From the NCBI RefSeq assembly GCF_030272615.1, contig NC_081409.1:19468260-19532259 (forward strand): a stretch of 64,000 bases of DNA, given 5' to 3'. Position 1 is the stretch's first letter, and every line of letters begins with the position of its first letter. Of this stretch, positions 46,100 to 57,358 are shown one piece after another. The position numbers and the translations under genes were made by a program. Source of the DNA: Cryptomeria japonica (taxonomy: Eukaryota; Streptophyta; Pinopsida; Cupressales; Cupressaceae). Below the pieces are notes generated by a model. That model made no database searches, was not told where the DNA came from, and saw nothing but the letters and a program-made list of their open reading frames with translations.

Positions 46100-48258
46100 A
46101 TCCTTGCCTTAGTTTCATCTCATTTTCCATGTCCTTATCCTACCAACGTCTGCGAGCATACTTTTAAAGGTCATGGTCCATTGTTTTTCAAGGCTACTAT
46201 CGAAACAAAAAGACGCTTGAGTCCTTCTTCCATCCCCTATCATGTGTCCATCTTCTATTGAAAAAGTCAAAATACAAAATAAAAAAAGTGAAAAAAAAAA
46301 AGAGACAAAAAAAAAAAAGAAAAAGAAAAAAAGTAAAGAAAAATAATTCGTCCACTACTGAAAACCTGGCAAACAGGCGCCTTGGGCAAGTACCGTGATG
46401 AAAACCTGGCAAATAGGCGTCATGCATAATTTATGAACTTCTTGCACACCACACTTGGGGGCAGGTTTTCCTCCTTCATATCCTATTGCCCTTCATTATC
46501 CTATCATACCATGTCATTACCCTTCATATCCTATTATCCCTCATGTCCATTTCCTCTTTCCACCTTTGATCTTGACAAGGCTGACGATCGTCATGAGCAT
46601 CACGCATCTTATTTGCAGCTTTTAGTCCATCATATCTTTTGGTCATTTATCCATTTGCTTATTATAACTTTTCATCCATATTCCCTGTCTTATTGAAACT
46701 TTCTGCCACTATCCCTTACCCTACCCCGACCTTCAGTCCATGTCCTTTATCCATTCTTGGTCTTGCTTATCCTATCCATATCTTATCACTATCCATACAC
46801 TCTTTTTCATTCCTTGATCTTGATCTGACATAAGGACGCAAAATTTAAACATGGTTTCCAAAAACCTCTTGACATGTCCCTCATGCCATGTTCCTGCTTT
46901 ACATTGTCATATCCAGTCTCTTGTCCCATCACGCCATAGCCCTTGGAAAATGCATCCATATTGTCTCCACGATAAAAGGCCTTTGTCTTCCCTCTATCCA
47001 CCATCATTTCAGCAAGCCTATTTATTCACCTGTCATATTCCTTGCCTTGCTAGACACTGGGGGCAAAGTCATTAAAAACTAAAAACAAAAAAAATTTAAA
47101 ATGTCCTAAAAAAAAAAGGTCATAAAAACTGAAAAATGTCCTGAAAAAATTCATAAAAATAAAAAAAAAGGTCCTGAAAAAATCTCTAAAAATCAAATAA
47201 AGTCTTGAAAAAACACAAAAAAAATTGTAAAACTCCAAAAACAAAAAACAAACATTTTGCAAATAATTATTCCTTTTGTGCATTAGACAGCTCACTGAGT
47301 ATACATCCAACAACTCGCAATCAAACATTGTGCTTTAATGAAATCATGCTTTAACAGATGACCTTTTTCAATCAAATCAAACATTCAAACTGATCAAAAT
47401 TGTCTTATCAATCAAATATCAACATCAAAATCATTTGTCCTTGTTACTACTATCATGGGTCTTATACAGGGTGTGGTATACTCGAAACCAGACTGTGTCC
47501 TGTCTTAGACAGGGTACCGCATTTCCTGAAACCAGACAGCATGATCGTCCTATCAGCACTTTCAACTTTTGACAATGAAGATCAAGATGTTTGTCTGATT
47601 TGCTTGAATTTGTGTATCTTATCTTTTTATTGATTTATCTTTGGCTTCGATCATGTTCCTATGTTGCTCGATGATGTCATTGAGTGATTTAGAGTGACCG
47701 GGGTGGCTCATGATCCCTTTCGTTTTTGTTGTGATTGTCGTTTGTCTGTGATGTGTCTGTCTTTTGCAAAAAGGGTTGCATTTCAGCTCTGGCCTTCAAT
47801 GCCATGATGCTACGCATCCATTTTGCTACATAAAAATAAAGGTTCTCACCTACAAAGTGCATTACTGAAAGCAAGTTTTTCGTCATCTCTAACTGCCCTC
47901 TATCTCATTTCTTACTAACATTTCTTCCGTCAGTCCGGATAGTCAGTTCGGTCTAGTGCTCCGATATCCAAACACATATGCTGCATCCTGCATCCATTTG
48001 GTTAGTACATTTGCATTACATTTGCACCACATCAAGCATTTTATCCATTTCATATCATAAATGCATCAAAAATACAAAAAAAATACATCCATACATGTTC
48101 ATAAATAGTGCATAAGTCATCCATACATAGCAAAAAAACTACAAATCATAACACATTGCATCCCATCATATCGATGCATTTCATATCACGTATCATAATA
48201 ATATCGGAGTACAAAATCGGACTGTCTGTCATAAGTATGGCCCGTAGGCTGACTACAA
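46100..48258 (+). other. Non-coding zone of element F with A-rich repeats
   Basis: It contains a poly-A-rich stretch (46262-46345), a direct repeat of GAAAACCTGGCAAA(C/T)AGGCG at about 46360 and 46400, and purine tracts CACTTGGGGGCAGG (46452) and CACTGGGGGCAAAG (47055). Near 47090-47240 are about five degenerate GTCCTGAAAAAA repeats. No gene is seen. Confidence 0.65.
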
Positions 48259-48309
48259 CATGTCAAACTACATAATGTCCACTGTCTGTCTAAGGAGCAC
48301 GTGCCTCTG

Positions 48310-50100
48310 TCACTGGATGCTCCCTCTGTCCTCCTCATCCCTGCCATGTCTCGTGGATAATGTCCCTCCTAGTCCTGGCTGTGGTGGTCTCATAGGTCCA
48401 CTCACCCCCATGCTGCTCAATGACCTCCGAGAGCATGACCTGCTCTCTGTCCTCGATCGTGCCCGATATGAAGGTGCTCTCTGCTCCGGTGGAACTGCAC
48501 TCTCATATAGAGTCCTCCAATATAGTTTCTCCTCTCCGGTCTCTACTAGCATCTGTGCCATCTCCCGTGCACTGGCATCCCTAATCGACCCAATGAACTC
48601 AGTGACTCTCTGTCCCTCTCGCTGTGCCTAAGCCATCGCTGCATCTTGAGCCATTGTGAGTCTAGCTATCTCCGCTCTGAACTGATCATGCTCTCTCTCT
48701 AAAGTCTCAATGTGATCCTGCTGACTCGCTATGGTAGCCCTGAATATCTTCATCTCCTCTGTCCTAGCTATCTCTAGCTCTATGGGTATGTCCTGTAATG
48801 CCTCATGCTCACCTGAATCTGGCTCATCCTCATCTCTGTCCTCATCCCCTCCATCATCCTCATCCCCATCCTCATCCTCCTCGTCCTCATCATCTCCCTC
48901 CTCTCCTGTGAGTGGGAAGTCTTCCTGTCGCTTCGGTACTAGAATGTCCAGATCTGTCAATGGCACTGGTCGTCGTCATGCAAACCATCTATCATACTCA
49001 TCTGTCATCCCGGTGTCTGCCACATCTGACCTCCAATCCCATTGTCTCTGTTGTAGCTCTGCAAAGTTGGCATATGCTATGTGTGGTTGAATCATACTCC
49101 CCCACTGACTCATCTCTCTGTGAGATCGGGCAAAGCATGTAGTCTTCCTGGGTACATCCTGCGTCTCTCCAAACTGTCATCTGACTCTCTCTGGCAGGTC
49201 TTTCTCAATCACTCTCTGGTGATTCACTGGTTGCCCAATCAAGTACCTCTCCTGTCTACAATAGGTTAGCTCCTCGCTGTCATCTGACCATCCGGGGCAA
49301 TCTCGATATGGCCTCCATATGAACTCTCTCAGTCTGTCTAGTTCATGTCGCCAATGTAGTATGTATCCAAATGGACCCTGTCTCAGTGCTCCACCATAGC
49401 TATATACATATGGTCAGTGTGGTACAATCTGTCTCTCTGTAATCGATCGACATATGGCAATTTGCTCAAATGCCCATACCTGAAGCAATGTGACTCCACA
49501 GCTCAGCGTCTGAACTCCCTGATATGCTATCTGATGCAGCTGAAAATATAGCATAGCAAGTACACATGGTCCCCATGCGTACACCGTACCCTCTATCACC
49601 ATCCTCTCTAGCACTCTTCCCCATCCAATAGGGAATCCATGTCCTCGTCTGTCACCTGCTAGTAGACATGCTATCATAACTGCTATCACCACATATCATC
49701 GATCATACTCGGAAGCCATGCTCTCCCAGCTGATCTCCCTCTCGACAATGTCCAAGTCATCTGTGTCGCACTCAAATAGCCTACATAATGCATCTCTACC
49801 TATCACTGGGTTATACTCTATCATCTCCCCATGTATCGGAATGCGGAGGATGCGCCATACATCCTCTAGAGTCACTGTCGCCTCGCCAGTCGCCAAATGG
49901 AATGAGGAGGTCTCCGAATGCCATCGCTTTGCCAATGCGGTAAGCAATCCTGTGTTTGCCCTAATCTCGGGCATGTATGTGATGTAATATATCCCCAGTC
50001 TTGCTTATGTGTCTCTCTCTGTGCTCCTGAGTCTATGTCATAGCATGAAACAGTCTGGTCGATTCTCCCGCGTGATCAACGGATACTGTCGACTCTGCAT
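48310..50100 (-). pseudogene. Plant mobile domain (PMD) protein, antisense gene of element F
   Basis: From ATG 50100 one minus-strand frame of about 597 codons has no frameshift and stops only at 50038, 50005, 49696, 49414, 49177, 48976 and 48628 (left base of each codon). The PMD-like part reads LLTALAKRWHSETSSFHLATGEATVTLEDVWRILRIPI, then YAWGPCVLAMLYFQLHQIA and FGYILHWRHELDRLREF. The C-terminus has a run of acidic residues near 48830-48905 and a coiled coil (QDHIETLEREHDQFRAEIA). PMD proteins occur as host genes (MAIN/MAIL) and in transposons; antisense extra ORFs are known in the TAT lineage of Ty3/Gypsy elements. Family call by motif recognition only. Confidence 0.75.
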
Positions 50101-50276
50101 CACAATTGGGGCATCATTTTGTCAGTTTTAGGGTTTGCTCCTATGCATTGCATTTCCTCATTTTCATGTCTAATCAGGGTGTTTTTCATCTCATTTGACC
50201 TATCCTATCCTTGTCCCCCCTTTCCGGAGCATTTGCATGCCGTTTTGACCAAAACTAGGGTTTTCAGTGCACAATT

Positions 50277-50385
50277 GCGCCTGTGTCAGAGAACCTGCAC
50301 CTGTGTCAGGTAACTTGCACTTGTGTCTTCCTACACAAGCACAGAAGACATGACACAAGTGCAGAATTAGACTACACAAGCGCAG
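50277..50385. repeat. Direct and inverted 20-bp repeat units upstream of the PMD gene
   Basis: Direct cores GCGCCTGTGTC, GCACCTGTGTC and GCACTTGTGTC begin at 50277, 50297 and 50317. Inverted cores ACACAAGCAC, GACACAAGTGC and ACACAAGCGC follow at about 50333, 50353 and 50374. The block could fold into a long hairpin. It lies about 180 bp before the PMD start, that is, in that gene's likely leader. Confidence 0.88.
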
Positions 50386-50949
50386 AAGTCCTCTTTTGCA
50401 TCCCCTGTGGGCCCCACAATGTCCCGCAAACGAGTCAAATTTATCAAATTGAAAACATGGGTTTTTGAGATCCATACCGCGGCTCCTGCGTCATCCGATC
50501 GTCTGAATGTGCGTACACATTCTCCAAGGTGATCCGCCATTGGAATGTTCACCATCTCTCTGCAAGTGTCCTTGTCCAGAGCAACAAATCCTCCTCTTTA
50601 GCTAGTGCAAATGAGCAATTTTCCACCTCTTGGTCTCATTTATAGCTCTTTGTCATTGCATAGATGGACGTGCGTCTTCTCCATCTTATGTTGGTCACAG
50701 TCTTTTGCATCTTCAATTGCTTGTCCTTCATGCATCTGATCTCCAATTGTCAGCCCGTTCGATCCTATCATTTTTATCGATCAATTGGCCTCTTTTCTGC
50801 ATGTTTCTGGCCAATTCCTCGAGGGGGCATACATATATCATTGTTATTGTCTGGGGCATTTTCATATGTCATTGTCAGCGTCCGGGGCATTTTCATTACT
50901 GTTCTTTGAAACAATGCTTAAAATTGCATTGTCTCAAAGAGGGGCAAAA
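50386..50949 (+). promoter_or_regulatory. 3' tail of element F with purine-rich tracts and PPT
   Basis: It contains GAGGGGGCATACAT (about 50821), a direct repeat of CCGGGGCATTTTCAT / CTGGGGCATTTTCAT near 50850 and 50880, and AGAGGGGCAAAA abutting the 3' LTR as the likely PPT. GGGGGCATACAT also occurs in E's tail. Confidence 0.7.
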
Positions 50950-52369
50950 TGTAGACACCTAAAAATGGTCAACGCTTGCGAGGTCATACTTTAACATTTG
51001 CGCATTGCCTCATTTTAGGTTTTTGCGTCGCATTAACATTTCTCCTATGTCACGCACTTGGTTTTTATCATTTGCGAACATCGAGTCATTCTTCTACATT
51101 CTTCCTTTGTCTCGTGTTTGAATTTGGTCTTGTCGACAACACTATCCAGTCATGATTTTAATCGATCTTATCTTATTGCATCAATGTGCATGCTTATTTG
51201 TCATCATTTTGGACATCATCAATCCTAATTAAGGTTTTTTCCTCTTATCAATCTTATCATCAATCTTATCATCAATCTTATCATTTTGGACATCGTCAAT
51301 CCTAATTAGGGTTTTGTCCTCTTTTCAATCCTGTCAATCTTGCAATCTATTTTGTCATCAATCCTTGTCCTTTTTTCAATTTTGTCATTTTGTGATCATT
51401 TCGCTATCGATCGTTGTCTGTCTCAATTATGTCAATTTGGATCAATTTGTCATTGTTCCTCGTCAATTGGCGCATTTTTTCAGTCAAATCGTTTATCGCA
51501 TCGGTCATTTATCAATCCAAAATCAAATCAAATCGAGTCAATTATCTTTCAAGACATAATTCGTCTTCTAGGGTTTTATGATTTATTCATTTAACCTAAT
51601 TTGCCATTTCTTCCTCTAGGATTACTAAATTATTTATTAATCCTAGGTCTTCTCATTACAATTAAATCTTTATTTAATTAGCTAATTATTCTTCCTCTTG
51701 TAAATTAATTAATAAATGAAAAATTATTAATTAATTTACCTAATTTCTAATTCCTAATTTTCCTCTTTTTCAATTTTCTAATTTTCTTAATTTCTAATTT
51801 CTTTTCCCTCCTATTTCATCTCCTAATTCTATGGGAATGACATTTGAATTTGTCATAATTTGTCATAATTGACAATCAATCAATTTTGACATAGAATGTG
51901 TCATATTTTGTCATAAATTATCAATCAACAAATTGTGCATAGAAAGTGCATAATTTGTCATAATTTGTCATATTGATTTGCAATTTCCATTTGAATTGGA
52001 TCATGCTAATCTTGTCATTTCTACAATCAAGACCTAATTTTTGCGAATCCTTAATCAGACTATTGAATTTACACTTCGAGTATTCTTGTGTCAATGTCAA
52101 TCTTGCTTTCACAATTAGGTGTATGCACTTGAAGGTGAGATCCACAACAAACCTATTTGGAGAAGAAAGAAGAACAATGGAGCCGCATGAAGGAGCATTT
52201 GAATCCCATCTTTGGTTTGCATGATCTTTGCTTTTGAATGTTTTATTTCATGTCTCTATTGAGTGTGCTTAGGATTAGATCATTGCAATGTGTGTTTGTG
52301 ATTGAGCTAATAATGATTAATATGTCTTTATATATATTGCTTTAATGATTTCCTATTTCCTAACGTACA
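50950..52369 (+). repeat. 3' LTR of element F, TATA region deleted
   Basis: Nearly identical to the 5' LTR but 30 bp shorter. The segment around TCTATAAATTGG is missing near 52021, between short TTTCT repeats. Confidence 0.95.
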
Positions 52370-52374
52370 CTAGT

Positions 52375-55368
52375 ATACCTACTTTTACATCAAACATAAT
52401 GACTACTTCAATACAAGACATTCCGCCTATGATCACCAGTCATGGGGGCAATCCCTCTTCTTCAATCAACCCTCTTCCTTCATTCAATCCGACTTCTTCA
52501 TTCATTCCTTCAATGAGTGTCCCTATTATATCTCCACAAATGAACATGACGCAAGGGGGCAATTCGTTTAATCATCCCATTCCTCCTTGTAGTGTTCCTC
52601 CTATCCAATCATCTCCTATGACTAACTATCATAGTGTCCCACCACCTTACTCTCTACCTTCTTTCAATAACATAACACCTCCATCACAATCTAACACATC
52701 TAATATGAACTCTTCGACTGAAGCGACCATTAACAATCTTGCACAAACTGTCTCTTCTTTACAGCAACAAATTGCCTCTATGAATCAATCTAAGTTTAGT
52801 GTGCCCACATTTGATGTTGCGAGCCCACTTTCTCTTGACATTGTTTGAGCTATCCCCCCTAAACATGTTGAAATTCCACATTTGGAGCTTTATAATGGTA
52901 AGGGTGATCCTCTAACACATGTTAAGACCTTTCAAACAATATGTACCGATTTTGCTTATGACCAAAGGTTGCTTGCAAAACTGTTTACTAGAACATTAAG
53001 AGATAAAGCCCTACAATGGTATTGCTCATTGCCTTCCTATTCTATTACTTCTTTCGAACAACGTGCAAATGCTTTCATTCAACAATTTCAAAACAATATA
53101 AGTCCTAAAGTTACTTTGATTGATTTAATGCATTGCAAACAAGGTGTTAAAGAAAAAGTGACTGATTTCATTGGTAGATATAAGCATTTGTATGCTCAAA
53201 TTTCTTTTCCAGTGCCTGACAATGATATTCAAAGAATCTTTATTTCTAATTTACAAAAAGATATTAGAGAAAAACTCCTGTTTTCTGAGTTTACTTCTTT
53301 CCAACAGTTGTGCGCAACTCTTCACCATTATCAACTGACTGTGAGTCAAATGGAACAAGCAAATCCTATGGCTCCGAGTGATAAGGGTGATAGTAGTCAA
53401 CAACCATTTGGGAAGTTTAAACTGAACAGAGAGTCCATTAAATTCAATGAAAACATCATCAACAAAAATGTGAATGCAGCATCAGGTGTGCCTCCTATTT
53501 CTAAGTTTTTCAAGAAAGAAAGAAAGTTTACTCCTTTGAATGAATCATTGCATAGTATTATGAATAAGTTATTGGAACAAAAGGTGCTTACTCTTCCTCC
53601 TATAAGGCAAATAGATCCTGCAAAGATTAATTCACCCTATTTTGATAATAAATCTTTTTGTCAATTTCATCGTCATCCTGGGCATGATACTGAAAAATGT
53701 TTTTCTTTAAAGGGTAAAATTCAAGATTTGATTGATAATGCTACTATCTCTATTTCTGGTGTGAATGATAAAGGCAACACATCTGTAGCTCCTCCTAACC
53801 AAAATCTTAAGATTTTTACTGATCCATTGCCTTCTCATACCTCTAATGCGATTGATACTACTGATTCCTCTGTCTCACCTGATGATCTTGTGTCTATGAC
53901 TCCTAATGTGATTAACTTTGTGGAGCAGCAGAAAATCCCTAAAGAACCTTCCATCACATTTGATTCCAGTGAAACTATCAGGGCACCTGATGGTCCTTTA
54001 TATATAGTTGCAAAAATCAAGAATACACCTTGCCGTGGAGTGCTTGTTGATCCTTCTTGCATGGTTAATATCATTACTGAAGAATTTCTTTTTACTTTGC
54101 AATTGAATCAAGTAGTCTATGATGAAAAAAATGTGGTTGTGAAACTATTTGATGCATTTTCTTCTCCTGCAATTGGTTCTATTACATTACCTATCGAGGT
54201 CCATAACAAATCCCTTGATGTGGACTTTGCTATTATTCCATCATCTGAACAATTTCGTGTGAAGCTAGGCTATCCTTGGCTATCTTCCATGAAAGCTATT
54301 GCTTCTCCTATTCACAAGTGTTTGAAATTTCCCCATAATGGTGAAGTTGTTACTATCAATCATAGTCTCTTTAAACCAGCTGAAAGAACTTCTAGCGTTC
54401 CTATTGATTACTTTTGGCCTAAACAATTCCAATCTCTTCCTCTACGAAGTGATCATCTTTTTAAATCTTATCAAAAGTGGAAAAAAGATATGATCCTATC
54501 TCTAAGTGAACCTAGAACACCCAAACTTGACATTCCTATCATTCTTGAGAAGGAAGTTCTTCCTTTGAAAGATAAAACTAATGTCTTTCCTCAAGAAGAT
54601 TCCCAACCCATCCCTATGGATGTGACTATGCCTATATCTAATAAACTTCCTAAAAGTAGACCTATACCTCCTCGTCATGATGGACTTGGTCTCCTTCCTA
54701 AACCGAATATTCCTCCCTTATATGGAGCAGTTCCTCCTCCTTCCTCTTATGGAGAGAAGAGACCTTCCTCTTCTCCTATTGTTCAACCTAAGAGACCACA
54801 ACCTAAACACCCAAGTGAAAAGGATGAGAACATTCCTCCTCCTCAATCTTCTCAACTTCCTACTAAGACTAGACGAAATCGTTCTGCACGTGAACGCCGA
54901 CGAAAGTGTCGTCTTAGGGCTCAGGCAGCTGCTTCTCAAACTTTTTAATCCCCAAAAACACCTTCAGCCAATATTATTCCATTTTCTCCTCAGCCGATGA
55001 TTGAGCCGACATCTCCTAAATATAAGATGCATGATGGTCTTGATCCTATGCGAGTTAAAGATCCTATTTTTATAAATCTTGATGATGATATAGATGAAAA
55101 TGTTATTCATGATGAAAATGTTACCCCTCTTTCTTCTGATAGTGAACATGAATATGTTGATGTTGATAACCATTTATCTAATGAATTTTCTAAAGCACTT
55201 ATCCTAGCTCCTAGACAAGAACGACATGGCTCGGCACATGAACATAGCCCTTGTTTGGATCTTGTGATAGCTCCATCTGCTGTGTTGGATGTTCCTTCTC
55301 TAGCATGTTTCCTACCTTCCCGAAATATTGATCAGCAAGATTGGGGGGTAGATGACGTGCTAGACTAG
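52375..55368 (+). pseudogene. Gag-protease polyprotein of element E, continued after F
   Basis: It continues the 39395 frame to TAG 55366. Interruptions are TGA at 52846-52848 (CGA in origin by context) and TAA at 54946-54948. A Ser/Pro-rich linker is followed by a retrotransposon gag domain near residues 290-430 (ELYNGKGDPLTHVKTFQTIC, KALQWYCSLP). A Cys/His finger CQFHRHPGHDTEKC lies at about residue 549 (53659), and a protease-like region at about residue 678 has VDPSCMVNII where DTG or DGG is expected. A basic segment (RRNRSARERRRKCRLRAQ) precedes the second stop. RT does not follow. Confidence 0.85.
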
Positions 55369-56106
55369 TTCATTAGCATAGCAGATTCTCTCCTCCTCTC
55401 TTTTGCTACTTCTTCTATGTGTTACTCTCATTCTTCTATTTGTTGTCCTTAGTGTTGTCTACTTGAGGACGATGCAAAGCATTGAGATCTCTTTTGGTCT
55501 CTCTCATGTTGACTCAAAAGACACATGTGTTCCCTTCTTCTAGGTGACCTTCCTTGATTGGGGAATGAAGAACAATTATGCATACATACATATGATATAC
55601 ATGAATTATCATACAACATAATGACCCCGAGGAAAGCGAAGTCACCTTGTGCTTTGTGTCTATTATCCTTGGGCTTATCTCACACTTGGGGGCTAAATCC
55701 TTGTGATAACGTGCTCCTTTCCCTTCTCATTTTTATATGTATCACTACCTTAAAGCAATCACCCCCGGTGAGGCGTGTGCGATCGCTTTAACGTAGGGGG
55801 GCATACATCCCGTTCATATCTTTTCAAGATACTTGAAAATTTCTTGACAAATTTAGCTTTGCCTTGAAATTTTTTGATATCTTTCTTGCATGACTCATAG
55901 TGAGGGAACCTTACTACTGACAGTCATGGTTCTCCCTCATGATCTTCCCTTTTACTTTGTCAATCAAAGTCGTAAGATCCTTAGTCCACCGGGGGCTTGG
56001 TGTATCTTGCCTCCTTGACGTGGTGAAAGTTTTTCAATGTTGTTTTCCTTGTACTTTACCGGAAGTATGAGCGTACGCTTATACTCCTGCTAAAGTGGGG
56101 GCTAAA
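55369..56106 (+). promoter_or_regulatory. 3' tail of element E with doubled PPT-like tract
   Basis: About 740 bp without coding. TTGGGGGCTAAATCC near 55687 and GTGGGGGCTAAA at 56095-56106 form a pair; the second abuts the LTR and is the PPT. GGGGGGCATACATCC (about 55796) matches a motif in F's tail. Confidence 0.7.
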
Positions 56107-57358
56107 TGTAGCGTCCTAAAATTGCGACACTTGCAATTTCGACTGCATTTGGGTCTTCACGATGGCGATGCAACACGGAACCTGAATGGAGACCCCGAAA
56201 CTTGTTCATGACACCAAAAACTGCATTTCTCAGCACCTTGGCCTAATCCTCCTTGCACCCTGCTGTCCCGGGAGGTGGGACCATGGCGCCCAACACCCTG
56301 GTCCTTCAGGACTAGGGCGCCCAGCGCCCTGGTCCCCCAGGACCATGGCGCCCAACGCCCTGGTCCCTGGCCCTATTTTTGGGCCCGGTCTCTTATGGGG
56401 CTTCGGGTCTTTATGTTTGCAAATTGGAAAATAACATTTCCTGGTCGGCCTAAGGTCGGGAAAATTAGTCTATCAGCCCTAATTGACAAGTATATAAACT
56501 ACATTTCCTCTCCCATTTTGGTAGATGGGAAAAAAGGCGGAAACGATATTCAAACATTCAAGCATTCAAGCATTCAAGCATTCCTTCAAGCAATTGAGCA
56601 TTCTAAGTCTCCATTCAAGGCTAAGTGTTGCATTCAAGACAAGAATTCAACCATTGAAGAGGAGATCACATACAACACATTACATACTACATACATTACA
56701 CCTTCGCATGTAAGAATACAAACATTCTTACAACAAGGTATCAGTACTTATTTACATTACAAACAATTACATTTAGAGCATTCTCATTTGTTGGTTAATT
56801 CCAAAACCGGGGTTTGACCTAAAGGAAAACCCCTCATCCCTAACCCCCCAATCATCCTCTCTTTTCTATGTGTAGGTTGCAGGTACGCGGCTGTAATTGA
56901 AGATCTGGAATCCTTGTGCAGAGACGAACAGATCCACCTTCGTTTCACGGATTTTTTGGAGAAGCGTGTGCACGCCGGGCGCCATCGTCTCGTCAAATTT
57001 TGCTCAAATTTGCAGAACAACACCATCTCGACATTTTACTACTAATTCCAGGTCCGCAGCTTCATCTCATATCCCTATCTCTATTTATAAGCGAATCTTT
57101 CCTACTTTAGATGCATTCCTAGTTCAATCTTGCTATCTACATTTCTTTACAAAAGAGGGTATCCTTGATATCTTAACCCTTGAAACTCATCTAGAATCCA
57201 ATCTTGCATTGCGTGGGATTGGATCTTGTGGGTTTCAACCCCTTTTTTGAATGTAAAGTCCCTCCTAAGTGAAAACCATCAACCCTAGTGACTCTCCCTT
57301 CTCTCTCCTTGGAGTTGGGGAGGGGAGAACAACTAGGGTTCGATTTTTCTGCTTTACA
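56107..57358 (+). repeat. 3' LTR of element E
   Basis: 1252 bp, TGTAGCGTCC to GCTTTACA. It is 31 bp shorter than the 5' LTR, equal to one hairpin unit. Three hairpin units begin at 56278, 56309 and 56340. Confidence 0.94.

Larger units (their letters stand above)
39755..52369 (+). mobile_element. Element F: LTR retrotransposon without pol, carrying an antisense PMD gene, TSD CTAGT
   Basis: CTAGT flanks it at 39750-39754 and 52370-52374. The LTRs are 39755-41204 (1450 bp) and 50950-52369 (1420 bp), and the PBS is 41210-41228. The 9.7-kb interior has a Gln/Pro-rich sense frame (43307-46099), a non-coding zone, and an antisense plant mobile domain frame (50100-48310). No gag capsid, zinc knuckle, RT or integrase was found on either strand. 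LTR start TGTAGACACC and PBS place it with Gypsy-type elements like E. Confidence 0.93.
36837..57358 (+). mobile_element. Element E: Gypsy-type LTR retrotransposon with gag-protease only, TSD GACTC
   Basis: GACTC flanks it at 36832-36836 and 57359-57363. The LTRs are 36837-38119 and 56107-57358, the PBS 38123-38141 and the PPT about 56092-56106. After removing nested F, one long frame (39395-39754 joined to 52375-55368) encodes gag and a protease-like domain; no RT, RNase H or integrase is seen. It is probably non-autonomous. The interior of E proper is about 5.4 kb. Confidence 0.93.

Noticed and set aside
48731-49090. Plus-strand Ser-rich frames in the F tail
   Set aside because: Shadows of the acidic antisense PMD frame, which shows domain-like sequence and a continuous frame.
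48310-50100. PMD gene as a resident host gene
   Set aside because: It lies wholly inside F between its LTRs and TSDs, has no introns visible and carries seven stops; element cargo is the simpler reading.
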